From an uncultured Candidatus Saccharibacteria bacterium (GTDB taxonomy: Bacteria; Patescibacteria; Saccharimonadia; Saccharimonadales; UBA6022): a stretch of DNA of 33,126 nt. The stretch is from positions 1 through 33,126 of the forward strand of contig CAMPKW010000004.1 of assembly GCA_946887425.1 (NCBI GenBank). The letters run 5' to 3'. The notes under the pieces were generated by a model. The model was not told where the DNA came from. It searched no databases and saw nothing but the letters and a program-made list of their open reading frames with translations. A program made the position numbers and the translations under genes. This document shows positions 1-7,215 of this stretch, piece by piece (position 1 is the stretch's first letter; the number at the start of each line of letters is the position of its first letter).

Positions 1-55
1 ACTCTCGACACCCTGCTTAAGAGGCAGGTGCTCTAACCAGCTGAGCTACTGGCCC
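1..55 (-). tRNA. tRNA-Lys (anticodon CUU), 3' end cut by window edge
   Basis: Read on the minus strand, the acceptor 5' strand GGGCCAG is followed by a D-arm, then the anticodon stem CCTGC/GCAGG around loop CTCTTAA. That loop gives anticodon CTT (lysine, AAG codons). The T-arm and 3' acceptor strand lie beyond base 1. The gene is divergent from the tRNA-Arg gene and has its own promoter at 75-103. Confidence 0.93.
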
Positions 56-74
56 ATAAAATTAACACTTAAAA

Positions 75-103
75 AGTGTATCAAATAGGGGTCAGCTTGT
101 AAA
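75..103 (-). promoter_or_regulatory. Promoter of tRNA-Lys
   Basis: On the minus strand TTTACA (98-103) and TACACT (75-80) are separated by 17 nt, with TG one base before the -10 (extended -10). Transcription would start near 68, about a dozen bases before the tRNA. It overlaps the region of the divergent tRNA-Arg promoter. Confidence 0.7.
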
Positions 104-109
104 GGGGTG

Positions 110-118
110 TGGTATAAT
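110..118 (+). promoter_or_regulatory. Extended -10 promoter of tRNA-Arg
   Basis: TGG-TATAAT, an extended -10 with a perfect hexamer, lies 15 nt before the tRNA 5' end. No good -35 sits 16-18 nt upstream. That fits the extended -10 compensating, as at many other promoters in this window. Confidence 0.7.
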
Positions 119-133
119 TAATTTTGTATTCAC

Positions 134-210
134 GCACCCGTAGCTCAGTGGATTAGAGCACTGGTCTTCGGAACCAGGTGTCGCAAGTTCGAATCTTGCC
201 GGGTGTACCA
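134..210 (+). tRNA. tRNA-Arg (anticodon UCG), CCA encoded
   Basis: A full cloverleaf can be drawn. Acceptor GCACCCG pairs with CGGGTGT (one G-U pair). The anticodon stem CTGGT/ACCAG encloses loop CTTCGGA, giving anticodon TCG for CGA codons. The T-arm GCAAG/CTTGC carries TTCGAATC. The 3' CCA is encoded in the DNA and is followed at once by a terminator that shares its ACCA. Confidence 0.96.
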
Positions 211-250
211 AGAAAAGAGACTCATCGCAAGGTGAGTCCTTTTTCTTGGT
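207..250 (+). terminator. Intrinsic terminator of tRNA-Arg, built on the CCA end
   Basis: An inverted repeat has arms 207-224 and 233-250 (nearly perfect, 18 nt) around an 8-nt loop. The left arm starts with the tRNA's own ACCA and contains AAGAAAAG. The right arm is T-rich (CTTTTTCTTGGT). The symmetry would also allow termination from the other side. Confidence 0.8.
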
Positions 251-295
251 AGGCAAGCATATGTGCGCGGTATCATAGACGAATCAGGGTGATAG

Positions 296-304
296 TGCTA
301 TATT
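296..304 (+). promoter_or_regulatory. Extended -10 promoter of the PsbP-like gene
   Basis: TGC-TATATT, an extended -10, would start transcription near 311 and give a leader of about 26 nt that contains the Shine-Dalgarno at 325-332. No convincing -35 is visible. Confidence 0.5.
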
Positions 305-336
305 CTACGCACCAAGCTAAGTTCGAGGAGGGATGT

Positions 337-984
337 ATGCCGCAAGATCGTTCTAGTAAAAAGCTAAAGAAAATGCTCATTGTAGCTGCAATGATTGCCG
401 TGGTCGTGGCTGGGGGTGTGCTTGTATGGCAACTCTTGCCTAAGAAGAATCCGGAACCCGTGGCGAAGCAGACCGAGGCAACGTCCTACTCAAAAACAAC
501 CAAAGTGCCAGCCGACTGGAAGAAATATACTGATGCTCGCTATCCATTTAGTATTTCATATCCCGCCCAATGGACGCCAATGGCCGACACAAAGTTGAAC
601 CCATTGCTGTATGACTATGAGGTAGATTTCATGGATGCCAATGATAAGTCACACGCGAACGCTATTATCGGCGTCAAGAAGCAGTCCCTCGAAGATGCAG
701 TGGCTCAGTTTAAAGCAGGATTCTTGGAAGTGGGTGATGTGCGCCCTAAGCTACTGAGTGAGAAAAAAATGAAAATCGACGGTAATGATGCGGTGGAAAT
801 TCGGTATCAGCAAAATATCGGCACGCCGACGAGCGCTCGGCTTGCGGGTATCGAGCGACAGTATTTTATAAGTCATGGTGGCAATGTGTATACGCCGCAA
901 CCAGTATATGAGAGTGGTCAACCCGGTGGGCTGAATGCGGGTCAGTCACAAATACTATTTGAATCACTGACGTTTAAGAAGTAG
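337..984 (+). CDS. Membrane-anchored PsbP/Mog1-like protein
   Basis: A 215-residue protein with a basic N-terminus (SSKKLKK), one transmembrane helix at about residues 13-33, a Lys/Pro-rich linker and an extracellular domain. The motif YTDARYPFSISYPAQW (about 64-79) is typical of PsbP/Mog1-like folds found in many CPR surface proteins. The start at 337 is chosen because GAGGAGGG (325-332) lies just upstream. An earlier in-frame ATG at 289 would lie upstream of its own promoter's -10. No catalytic residues are recognisable, so the role is unknown, perhaps an envelope or binding function. It stands alone, with folD 55 nt downstream under a separate promoter. Fold assignment is moderate; membrane anchoring is clear from the sequence. 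Confidence 0.75.
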   Translation: MPQDRSSKKLKKMLIVAAMIAVVVAGGVLVWQLLPKKNPEPVAKQTEATSYSKTTKVPADWKKYTDARYPFSISYPAQWTPMADTKLNPLLYDYEVDFMDANDKSHANAIIGVKKQSLEDAVAQFKAGFLEVGDVRPKLLSEKKMKIDGNDAVEIRYQQNIGTPTSARLAGIERQYFISHGGNVYTPQPVYESGQPGGLNAGQSQILFESLTFKK

Positions 985-1023
985 GTAAGTGGTAGAGGGT
1001 CTCTCCCTTCTCACCTCTGATTG

Positions 1024-1032
1024 TGCTACTAT
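1024..1032 (+). promoter_or_regulatory. Extended -10 promoter of folD
   Basis: TGC-TACTAT is an extended -10 ending 7 nt before the folD ATG at 1040. That places the predicted transcription start at or next to the start codon (leaderless). No Shine-Dalgarno lies between. Confidence 0.5.
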
Positions 1033-1039
1033 ATAAGAG

Positions 1040-1852
1040 ATGAAAATTCTTAATGGTGCCGATCTGGCAGATTTTATTAAAGAGCGTCAGGCGCGTCAGG
1101 TGCGGGCGCTTCGTCAGGCGTCGCGTGTGTATCCGAAACTGGCAATCGTGCAAACATCTGACGATCCTGTGATTGATTCCTATGTTGGCATGAAGCGTCG
1201 CTACGCCGCTGATGTGTTGATCGATGTTGAGCATCACAAGATCGCACAGGTTGAGTTATTGACCACAATTGGCGCACTCAATAACGATGAGACTGTTCAT
1301 GGCATTATTGTGCAATTGCCACTAGCAAACCCCGACGATACACAGGCCGCTGTCGATGCGGTAGTGGGCAACAAGGATGTCGATGGACTTGGTTCGGCAG
1401 CGGAGTTTGACCCTGCGACTCCGGTGGCGATTGACTGGCTCGTGAATGGCTATAATGTCGATATCAAACAAAAAAAGATTGCTATTGTCGGTGCCGGTCG
1501 GCTTGTCGGCGCACCGCTGACTAAGCTATGGCGTGGTGCTGGGTATGATGTTACTGTTTTTGATACTGACTCGGATATCTCACAGCTAAATAACTATGAA
1601 CTAATCGTGAGTGCAACTGGTACGCCAGGACTCATTACGAGTCAGATGGTGCAACCGGGTGCAGTTGTTGTTGATGCGGGAACCGCATCTGAACACGGCA
1701 AGATTGTCGGTGATGTTGCCGACAGCGTGCGAGAGCGCGAAGATGTGACAATGACGCCACAAAAGGGCGGCGTTGGCCCTCTTACGATTGCGGCTCTATT
1801 TGATAATGTTATTCGCGCAGCGCAGCGCGTTGCAAACGCCAAGTCAAAGTAG
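1040..1852 (+). CDS. folD: FolD: methylenetetrahydrofolate dehydrogenase/cyclohydrolase
   Basis: A 270-residue cytoplasmic enzyme, slightly shorter than the usual 280-290, that interconverts 5,10-methylene-, methenyl- and 10-formyl-THF for one-carbon metabolism. Visible family motifs are SYVGMK with the catalytic lysine K52, GIIVQLPL (about 88-95), KDVDG (112-116), the nucleotide-binding loop GAGRLVGAP (151-159) and TPQKGGVGPLT near the C-terminus. Differences from typical FolD are PATP where PCTP is usual, GAGRL where GRS is usual, and PQKGGVGP for PVPGGVGP. It may therefore be a divergent CPR form with altered cofactor contacts. The 3' end is convergent with the response regulator, 4 nt apart. 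No folate-pathway neighbour is present. Confidence 0.9.
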   Translation: MKILNGADLADFIKERQARQVRALRQASRVYPKLAIVQTSDDPVIDSYVGMKRRYAADVLIDVEHHKIAQVELLTTIGALNNDETVHGIIVQLPLANPDDTQAAVDAVVGNKDVDGLGSAAEFDPATPVAIDWLVNGYNVDIKQKKIAIVGAGRLVGAPLTKLWRGAGYDVTVFDTDSDISQLNNYELIVSATGTPGLITSQMVQPGAVVVDAGTASEHGKIVGDVADSVREREDVTMTPQKGGVGPLTIAALFDNVIRAAQRVANAKSK

Positions 1853-1856
1853 GACT

Positions 1857-2234
1857 TTAGCTTTTTGCGCGCTCGAGTGCTTCTTTGACGCGTCCAACTA
1901 CTTGGCGTGGCGTAAGGTCGGCTTTGACGATGTAACTATCGATCCCAAGCTTACGAAGGTGTTTTGGTGACTCTTCTTCGCCGAGGTTAGTAAGGATGAT
2001 AACAGGAGTGTGTTTGCCCCAGTCATGTGTGCGGATAATCTCAAGCGCTTCTGCGCCGCCCATCTCCGGCATCTGGAGATCAAGCAGAATGATGTCTGGC
2101 TGGAATTTCTCTACGAGCGCCACACCCCGATTGCCATTATCAGCCAGCTGCACCTCGAATCCATCTGCCTCAAATTTCATGCGGTACATTTGATTAATTA
2201 CTGGATCGTCTTCAATGATGGCTATTTTGGTCAT
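1857..2234 (-). CDS. Single-domain response regulator (CheY-like receiver)
   Basis: A 125-residue protein that is a receiver domain and nothing else. It has the acidic pocket EDD (8-10), the phospho-acceptor D52 in LLDLQMPEM, a conserved Thr in IILTN (T82) and the switch lysine K104 in VKAD. With no output domain it would act through protein contact or as a phosphate relay. The start at 2234 is chosen because MTKIAIIEDD begins the fold exactly there. A longer frame reaching 2411 only adds sequence antisense to the neighbouring gene. The gene is divergent from the acyltransferase, whose downstream partner is a histidine kinase, so the kinase at 3174 is the likely phosphodonor (inference). Confidence 0.9.
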   Translation of the reverse strand: MTKIAIIEDDPVINQMYRMKFEADGFEVQLADNGNRGVALVEKFQPDIILLDLQMPEMGGAEALEIIRTHDWGKHTPVIILTNLGEEESPKHLRKLGIDSYIVKADLTPRQVVGRVKEALERAKS

Positions 2235-2244
2235 AATTACCCCA

Positions 2245-2253
2245 AGTATACCA
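2245..2253 (-). promoter_or_regulatory. Extended -10 promoter of the response regulator
   Basis: On the minus strand TGG-TATACT ends 10 nt before the ATG at 2234. It faces the divergent promoter at 2274-2282. The CACGTG palindrome at 2252-2257 lies against its upstream edge. Confidence 0.55.
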
Positions 2254-2273
2254 CGTGTCAGCTCTGTTATGAA

Positions 2274-2282
2274 TGGTATCAT
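2274..2282 (+). promoter_or_regulatory. Extended -10 promoter of the acyltransferase gene
   Basis: TGG-TATCAT is followed after 6 nt by GTG at 2289. A partial -35, GTGTCA (2255-2260), sits 16 nt upstream. The short gap to the start codon matches the leaderless pattern seen elsewhere and supports GTG 2289 as the start. Confidence 0.5.
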
Positions 2283-2288
2283 GAGAGT

Positions 2289-3140
2289 GTGGGCGAAATT
2301 ATTGGTATTGAAAAAAGCTTTGTGAATCATCCTGAGGTAATGACCGACGGTATTACACCTGATTGTCTGGGCGTTATGGATGTTGAGGTTCCTGTCGCAT
2401 CGGATGATCAATTATTAGGTTCGCAAGTGCGATATATTGCTCAGGAGCTTCATACGGCAGTTTATCTCAAGATGGGGTATATAACAGAATCGGACCTAAA
2501 TGAAGACGGGGTGTTTCTGGATAAATATACGTCGCAGTCTACATATGTCGTTTCTATGGGTAAGACGCGCATATCAGCCTGTCGTTATATATCTGCGACC
2601 GAAAAGGACGGCATAATGTCGTTGCCGACATCCGAGAACTTCTCAATCGATCTCTCAGTCTTGGCGTCGGTTGCCCGGGCTGATGACTGGTCTGATATTT
2701 TGCCCGATGAGGTAGTAGAAGTGTCGGGTCTTGTCTCCGTTCCTCTTGACCCTCGAGTGGATACTGGAAGGGACGAATATGATGCAACTCAGTTGATGTA
2801 CGCTGCTGTGTTGCGCAAGTCGCTTGAGCGGGGTCACAAATTATGGATTCTCAATACAAACCCGCGTTTACTAAGGGCGTTTTCAGCCCTTGTGGGTGCC
2901 GAGCAAGTTCATGTACTTGGGACTCCTCAGCAGTACATGAACATCACGACTATTCCTGCTGCCATGAATCCTCAAAGTGTCATCGAAGGGGTAATGTACG
3001 ATCAGTCGCCATACGGCCCGGTAAAGAGGGCTCATATCGTTCGTGCACTTCACGGGATGGATGCAAGCGAGATATCTCGAGATATGCAGTTGCTGTTAAT
3101 GCAGCACGGAGTGCAATTTGGCTTATCAAAAAATGCATAA
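2289..3140 (+). CDS. GNAT-fold acyltransferase resembling LuxI/FeeM autoinducer synthases (tentative)
   Basis: A 283-residue soluble protein starting at GTG 2289; ATG 2340 is the alternative. Longer in-frame extension to 2010 is antisense to the response regulator and was discarded. The layout resembles LuxI-type and FeeM/exosortase-linked GNAT acyltransferases: QVRYIAQEL (46-54), an acidic turn with FLDKYTSQSTYVV (76-88), GKTRISACRYI (91-101), LPTSENF (112-118), then VVEVSGLVSVP (142-152) in the place of the LuxI xExSRF strand, and a C-terminal helix with RGHKLWILNTNPRLLRAF. R48, R99 and E144 could match conserved LuxI arginine and glutamate positions; the SR arginine is replaced by Gly. Such enzymes move an acyl group from an acyl carrier to an amino donor. 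It is followed 33 nt later by the 7TM histidine kinase. Substrate and activity are unknown, and a general N-acetyltransferase is the main alternative. Confidence 0.5.
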   Translation: MGEIIGIEKSFVNHPEVMTDGITPDCLGVMDVEVPVASDDQLLGSQVRYIAQELHTAVYLKMGYITESDLNEDGVFLDKYTSQSTYVVSMGKTRISACRYISATEKDGIMSLPTSENFSIDLSVLASVARADDWSDILPDEVVEVSGLVSVPLDPRVDTGRDEYDATQLMYAAVLRKSLERGHKLWILNTNPRLLRAFSALVGAEQVHVLGTPQQYMNITTIPAAMNPQSVIEGVMYDQSPYGPVKRAHIVRALHGMDASEISRDMQLLLMQHGVQFGLSKNA

Positions 3141-3161
3141 GCGGTTTCATTAATTTCAAGC

Positions 3162-3167
3162 TATACT
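3162..3167 (+). promoter_or_regulatory. -10 element of the histidine kinase gene
   Basis: TATACT ends 6 nt before the ATG at 3174, with no Shine-Dalgarno between, so a separate leaderless transcript is possible even though the acyltransferase ends only 33 nt upstream. No TG extension and no clear -35 are visible. Confidence 0.45.
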
Positions 3168-3173
3168 AAGTTT

Positions 3174-5387
3174 ATGCCATATGAGCTCATATTTCTCGCT
3201 GTGACAATTTTTGTTGTTTTTGTTGCTTCTATGCTGGTGATGCTCGCACGAAGCATTTTACTACGGCTGCGGATGACATTAGTTTTGACAATTGTAAGCT
3301 TGGCATTTTGGCAGGCTAGTGTCTATGCAGTTAGTCACGGTATGGGGGATATAAATGTAATGACGACCGCGGTATTTTTGTGGCCTTCGATAGCCGTGAC
3401 TAGTTTTTATTTGTTTATATCGTATGTAGGTGTACAGTATGGCGGTATTGGTAAAAAAAGACTACTATCGACATTGGCGAATAATCTATTTGCATTTGCG
3501 ATTGCCATTCAGTCTGTTGCGCTGATTTCTAATGAGATATTTCTTTCGGTTAGATACGTGGAGCCGGCTGGGCTAGAGTTTAGTCGAGGGGCTTTTTATT
3601 ATGTCTATATTTTCGGTCTTTTTGTGGCTTTTGTGGCCGTTCTCATCCGTTTGTTCGCGAGCATCTCTGCGAGTCGAAAGAATAGTCAAGCTAGACGTGC
3701 TCTCAAAATGGTACTAGCTACGACGTCACTGGCCATAGCGTATGGCCTGACCTGTAACGTTCTTTTCCCTGTCGTTTTAAACAGCCAGGTATTGATTGGA
3801 TTTGGTATTTTAACAATCGATATCTTTGCGATCGGCTTCACTCTAAGCGTGGTTCGTGGACAGTTGTTCGATATTAAACTCTACGCGGTAAGGGGTGTTG
3901 TTTATATACTTGCACTGGTCACGCTCGCTTCAATCTATGCGTTAGCGGCAATCACTGTGTCACGGTGGTTTTTTGGCGCATCGTCTTCGCTTGAGCAGAT
4001 GGTATTAAACGTCGCGCTCGCATTGTTGCTCGCATCCGTTTTTCAGCCAATTAAACGTTTCTTTGATCGTATGACTAACCGTCTTTTCTATCGGGATAAT
4101 TATAATACGAGCGAATTTTATGCGCGCTTGAGTCGCCTTTTGACGTCAACCACCGATCTGAGGGCTTTATTGCAGCGTGCAGCTGATGAGATGTCAACTA
4201 CGCTCAAGAGTGAGTACGGCCTATTCTTCGTGTACGATAAGAATCATTATGTTATGACTGGTACAGCGAAGTCGCGACACCGTTTGCCGATACAGGATGC
4301 ACGAACGATCGATGCGTATGTCGAGAAAAATGGCGACAAGGTTATTATGACCGATCTGCTCACTGAGCACGACCAGCTGCGCCGTCTGCTTATTAGTCAT
4401 AAAGTGTGCTTGGTGTTGCCGCTTCGTCGTGGTGAGGATGAGATTATTGGATATTTCCTCATGGGTGACCATCGTAGCGGTAGTTACACGCGGCGAGACA
4501 TTCGCGTGCTCGAAACAATTGCCGACGAGCTGGTGATTGCGATTCAAAATGCATTATCGGTCCAAGAAGTAAAAGAGCTCAACGCGACGCTGCAACAGCG
4601 CATTGATGAAGCGACAAAAGAGCTCCGGGCTAGTAATGTGCAGCTACAGCGCCTCGACGAGGCAAAGGATGAGTTTGTGAGCATGGCCTCGCATCAGCTT
4701 CGCACACCCCTTACAAGTGTAAAAGGTTATATTGATATGGTGCTCGAGGGGGATGCCGGCAAAATTAGCGATATGCAAAAACACCTGCTCGGTGAAGCTT
4801 TTACAAGTAGCGAGCGTATGGTGCATCTGATTAATGATTTCTTGAATGTATCGCGCCTTCAGACGGGCAAGTTTATGATTGATCGTCGACAAGTCGATCT
4901 TGCTTCTATTGTCCGCCAAGAAGTTGATGGCTTGCAGACAACGGCTGGCCAGCGTAAGCTCACCTTAGCCTACGAGATGCCAGCCTCTTTCCCATTACTG
5001 TATCTTGATGAGGGCAAAATACGCCAAGTGGTCATGAACTTTATTGATAACGCCATCTATTACTCCAAGGAAAATACGACGATTACAATAAACCTCAAAG
5101 CGGACGACAGCACGTTGGAGTTGACCGTGAAGGATACTGGAATAGGCGTACCTTCAGATGAGCAGGCGCAACTATTTACGAAGTTTTACCGCGCCAGTAA
5201 TGCACGCAAGCAGCGCCCTGACGGCACGGGTGTTGGCCTCTACTTGGCTAAGAAGGTGATTGTCGCGCATGGCGGCTCGATGGTATTTAGTTCGGTGCCG
5301 GATAAGGGGAGTGTATTTGGATTTACGCTTCCGGTGAAGAAGATGGCATTAGCTCCCGCTGGCGATGCGGATGATCTCGATAGTTAA
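3174..5387 (+). CDS. 7TM-GAF sensor histidine kinase
   Basis: A 737-residue membrane kinase. About the first 300 residues are hydrophobic helices, ending in FQPIKRFFDRMTNRLFYRDNYN, the pattern that joins 7TM sensor regions to GAF domains in PrsK-like kinases. A GAF-like domain follows (about 312-462), then a short coiled coil (463-495). The HisKA domain carries the phospho-accepting H507 in SMASHQLRTPLTS. The HATPase domain has an N box (NFIDNAIYYS), G1 (DTGIGVP), F box (FTKFYRASN) and G2 (GTGVGLYLAK). All catalytic motifs are intact. With the acyltransferase upstream and a receiver protein divergent, it is well placed to sense a hydrophobic or membrane-borne ligand (inference). Its 3' end overlaps the convergent small gene by 39 nt. 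Confidence 0.9.
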   Translation: MPYELIFLAVTIFVVFVASMLVMLARSILLRLRMTLVLTIVSLAFWQASVYAVSHGMGDINVMTTAVFLWPSIAVTSFYLFISYVGVQYGGIGKKRLLSTLANNLFAFAIAIQSVALISNEIFLSVRYVEPAGLEFSRGAFYYVYIFGLFVAFVAVLIRLFASISASRKNSQARRALKMVLATTSLAIAYGLTCNVLFPVVLNSQVLIGFGILTIDIFAIGFTLSVVRGQLFDIKLYAVRGVVYILALVTLASIYALAAITVSRWFFGASSSLEQMVLNVALALLLASVFQPIKRFFDRMTNRLFYRDNYNTSEFYARLSRLLTSTTDLRALLQRAADEMSTTLKSEYGLFFVYDKNHYVMTGTAKSRHRLPIQDARTIDAYVEKNGDKVIMTDLLTEHDQLRRLLISHKVCLVLPLRRGEDEIIGYFLMGDHRSGSYTRRDIRVLETIADELVIAIQNALSVQEVKELNATLQQRIDEATKELRASNVQLQRLDEAKDEFVSMASHQLRTPLTSVKGYIDMVLEGDAGKISDMQKHLLGEAFTSSERMVHLINDFLNVSRLQTGKFMIDRRQVDLASIVRQEVDGLQTTAGQRKLTLAYEMPASFPLLYLDEGKIRQVVMNFIDNAIYYSKENTTITINLKADDSTLELTVKDTGIGVPSDEQAQLFTKFYRASNARKQRPDGTGVGLYLAKKVIVAHGGSMVFSSVPDKGSVFGFTLPVKKMALAPAGDADDLDS

Positions 5388-5570
5388 CCAAACGAGTAGG
5401 GTGACGATACCACTAGTGATAAGTACTGGCTTGAGGATTCTTTTGCGCTCAAACCACCATTGACCAAGCTTGTTGCGGTTGGCTGCTCTCACGCGCGTAA
5501 CGACCGGTCGAGTGACAGCCGCATCGGCTCCTGAGTACTTTTTTGTTCGTTTTTTCTTCTGCTTTACCAT
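5349..5570 (-). CDS. Small basic single-pass membrane protein, unknown function
   Basis: 73 residues. The N-terminal half is very basic (MVKQKKKRTKKYSG and later Arg/Lys) and would be cytoplasmic, perhaps touching nucleic acid or phospholipid. A hydrophobic helix follows (about 48-68: PVLITSGIVTLLVWLTIEII), then a short tail. It overlaps the last 39 nt of the convergent histidine kinase gene. Reality is supported by an extended -10 (TGT-TATACT, 5580-5588) 9 nt before the ATG, as at other genes here. No family recognised. Confidence 0.65.
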   Translation of the reverse strand: MVKQKKKRTKKYSGADAAVTRPVVTRVRAANRNKLGQWWFERKRILKPVLITSGIVTLLVWLTIEIIRIASGS

Positions 5571-5579
5571 AATATTTCT

Positions 5580-5588
5580 AGTATAACA
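5580..5588 (-). promoter_or_regulatory. Extended -10 promoter of the small membrane protein
   Basis: On the minus strand TGT-TATACT ends 9 nt before the ATG at 5570. Its -35 region would fall inside the terminator hairpin of the LPXTG gene (5589-5622), so the end of one unit and the start of the next share the same DNA. Confidence 0.55.
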
Positions 5589-5622
5589 AAAATCACCCCC
5601 GTATCATAACGGGGGTGATTTT
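5589..5622. terminator. Bidirectional intrinsic terminator
   Basis: A perfect 14-bp stem (5589-5602 with 5609-5622) and a 6-nt loop. The GC-rich core CACCCCCGT is flanked by A4 on the left and T4 on the right, so it can act on both strands. It ends the minus-strand LPXTG transcript. Confidence 0.9.
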
Positions 5623-5669
5623 GTATATCTGAGGCTGATGCTTCAGTAAGAAGAGCGGTCAGACTCGGA

Positions 5670-7127
5670 TTAGTTGCCTAGAAGGCGTCGGCTTGCAATG
5701 TAGTAACTTGCGCTTGCGACCAATGCACCAAGTGCGAGGGCAGCGGCAACGCCGTCACCTGCACCAGTCTTTGGCAGTTCTGCTGGAGTTACTGGCACCA
5801 CTGGGACTGTTTCACAGTCTTTCATGTTCTTTGAGTGCTTGCTTGCGTCAAATTTGTTCTCATCGATAGTGATGATTTTCTTTGAAGCGAGTTCACAGAC
5901 AGTGATCTTGCCAGGTTTAACTTCACAGTCCTTAAGGTTCTTTGAGTGCTTGTTTGCATCAAATTGATCTTCGCGGATTGTGATGATCTTTTTGCTTGCA
6001 AGGTCACACACCTTGATGTCTTTAGGTTTTACACAAGTCTTATCAACAGTTACGTTAGCTGTGTCTTCCTTCCAACCGAAGTCAGTAGTTGCACGTGCTT
6101 TGTTGATGAGCGTGTTTTTGCCACAGGCAGGAAGCTTGTCATTTTCAGCAACCTTTGCGCTGAATATCATCCATGCTCCACCATTTTGCTTGTATGAACC
6201 GATGTTGATACCATTCTTAGTAATGTTATCGCTGGCTTTTAGGCCGGCAGGGTGAAGGGCATTTCCGAGAACAGTTGAACCGTTAACGTAGCTTGTACCT
6301 GCAGGAAGTACGTCGCTGATCATAACGTTATCAGTCTGTGCTTCGCCGATGTTCTTGTATTCAATGAGGTAGTCAACTACTTCACCTGGTTTAGCTGCGT
6401 AGTTTTCAGACCATTTGTTAGCACCGTGTTTACTTACTTCTTTAGTAACAGTGTGGTTTGCTGTTTGAGCAACCTGCGCTTTTACCTTGAAGCTGACGTA
6501 GCCTGAGAACTGGAAACAGCCAGGAACTTTACCGTCAATTTTGTCGTATCCCACTTGTGCACCCTTGTCGGTAACGATGCTGTCGCTAAGCGTTGTACCC
6601 GCTTGACCGAATACGTTGTTGTAGAACTTTGTTGAACCATTTACGTATGTAAGGTTAAAATTGCGGTCGCTATTGAAAATAGCCTGGTCCCATACACGAT
6701 TTGGAGTTGCGTTGTCGGCAGTGATGAAACCGTCGATCTGAACTTTTTTACCAGTAGTATTTGGAACGTTTGCCATAACACGCGTGTTCTGTGCTACGAG
6801 ATTAAGGCTCGATGCTGCGTTGTTGTGGACGTACATCTGAACCAAATATTCTTTGCCTGGCTGAACGGTTAGTTCATCTTTCCAGTTGCCTGCGCTCATG
6901 TCTGACGCATCTTTGATGCGAACGAAGTTGCGCTCATCACCGTAATCAGGATTGTTAGTGATAGCGTTAAAGGTAATATGGTCAGCCGGATTCTCGACTG
7001 TAAATGTTGGACGATCTGGTCCCCAGGCAAATAGGGCAGCTGGTACGACGACTGCGGCTGCAATCATGGCAACAAGTGCGCTACTGCGCTTTGGGGCACT
7101 TCGCATGATGGTAAGTAGTTTACCCAT
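5670..7127 (-). CDS. LPXTG-anchored surface protein with a DUF11 domain
   Basis: A 485-residue secreted protein. The signal peptide is basic (RSAPKRSS) plus a hydrophobic core (about 16-34). A long beta-rich region follows, then a DUF11-type domain (about 232-325: KPGEVVDYLIEYKNIGEAQ, SDVLPAGTSYVNGST). Two 34-residue repeats sit at the C-terminal side with paired cysteines (VCxLASKKIITI ... KHSKNxKDCE). The protein ends in a classic sortase signal: LPKTG at 451-455, a hydrophobic helix, and a short Arg-rich tail (SRRLLGN). It should be covalently fixed to the cell wall by a sortase not in this window. ATG 7127 is preceded by AGAGGAGAG. It has the best promoter in the window, which suggests high expression. 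Adhesion or an S-layer-like role is inference. Confidence 0.88.
   Translation of the reverse strand: MGKLLTIMRSAPKRSSALVAMIAAAVVVPAALFAWGPDRPTFTVENPADHITFNAITNNPDYGDERNFVRIKDASDMSAGNWKDELTVQPGKEYLVQMYVHNNAASSLNLVAQNTRVMANVPNTTGKKVQIDGFITADNATPNRVWDQAIFNSDRNFNLTYVNGSTKFYNNVFGQAGTTLSDSIVTDKGAQVGYDKIDGKVPGCFQFSGYVSFKVKAQVAQTANHTVTKEVSKHGANKWSENYAAKPGEVVDYLIEYKNIGEAQTDNVMISDVLPAGTSYVNGSTVLGNALHPAGLKASDNITKNGINIGSYKQNGGAWMIFSAKVAENDKLPACGKNTLINKARATTDFGWKEDTANVTVDKTCVKPKDIKVCDLASKKIITIREDQFDANKHSKNLKDCEVKPGKITVCELASKKIITIDENKFDASKHSKNMKDCETVPVVPVTPAELPKTGAGDGVAAALALGALVASASYYIASRRLLGN
5811..6023 (-). repeat. Tandem 34-residue repeat (two copies) in the LPXTG protein
   Basis: Copy one (5922-6023) and copy two (5811-5912) encode 34 residues each, separated by a 3-residue VKP linker. 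Both share VC, LASKKIITI, FDA, KHSKN and KDCE in the same positions. The two cysteines per copy could form one disulfide each in this stalk-like region. Confidence 0.85.
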
Positions 7128-7186
7128 TGTGAACTCTCCTCTTTATTGGTCCGTCTCTCGGTTGGATCCAATTAATTATCTTCTAT

Positions 7187-7215
7187 ATTATATATCATTT
7201 ATTGTAAAATGTCAA
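7187..7215 (-). promoter_or_regulatory. Consensus sigma-70 promoter of the LPXTG gene
   Basis: On the minus strand TTGACA (7210-7215), a 17-nt spacer and TATAAT (7187-7192): a perfect match to the vegetative consensus. Transcription would start near 7180, leaving a leader of about 52 nt with Shine-Dalgarno AGAGGAGAG before the ATG. The -35 sits in the 13-mer TAAAATGTCAATG (plus strand), repeated near 9299-9311. Confidence 0.85.

Noticed and set aside
2010..2288. N-terminal extension of the acyltransferase frame back to 2010
   Set aside because: It is antisense to the well-supported response regulator and precedes the likely promoter at 2274-2282; the extension has no domain character.
2235..2411. 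Longer response regulator start at 2411
   Set aside because: The receiver fold begins at the ATG at 2234 with its own -10; the added residues are antisense to the acyltransferase gene.
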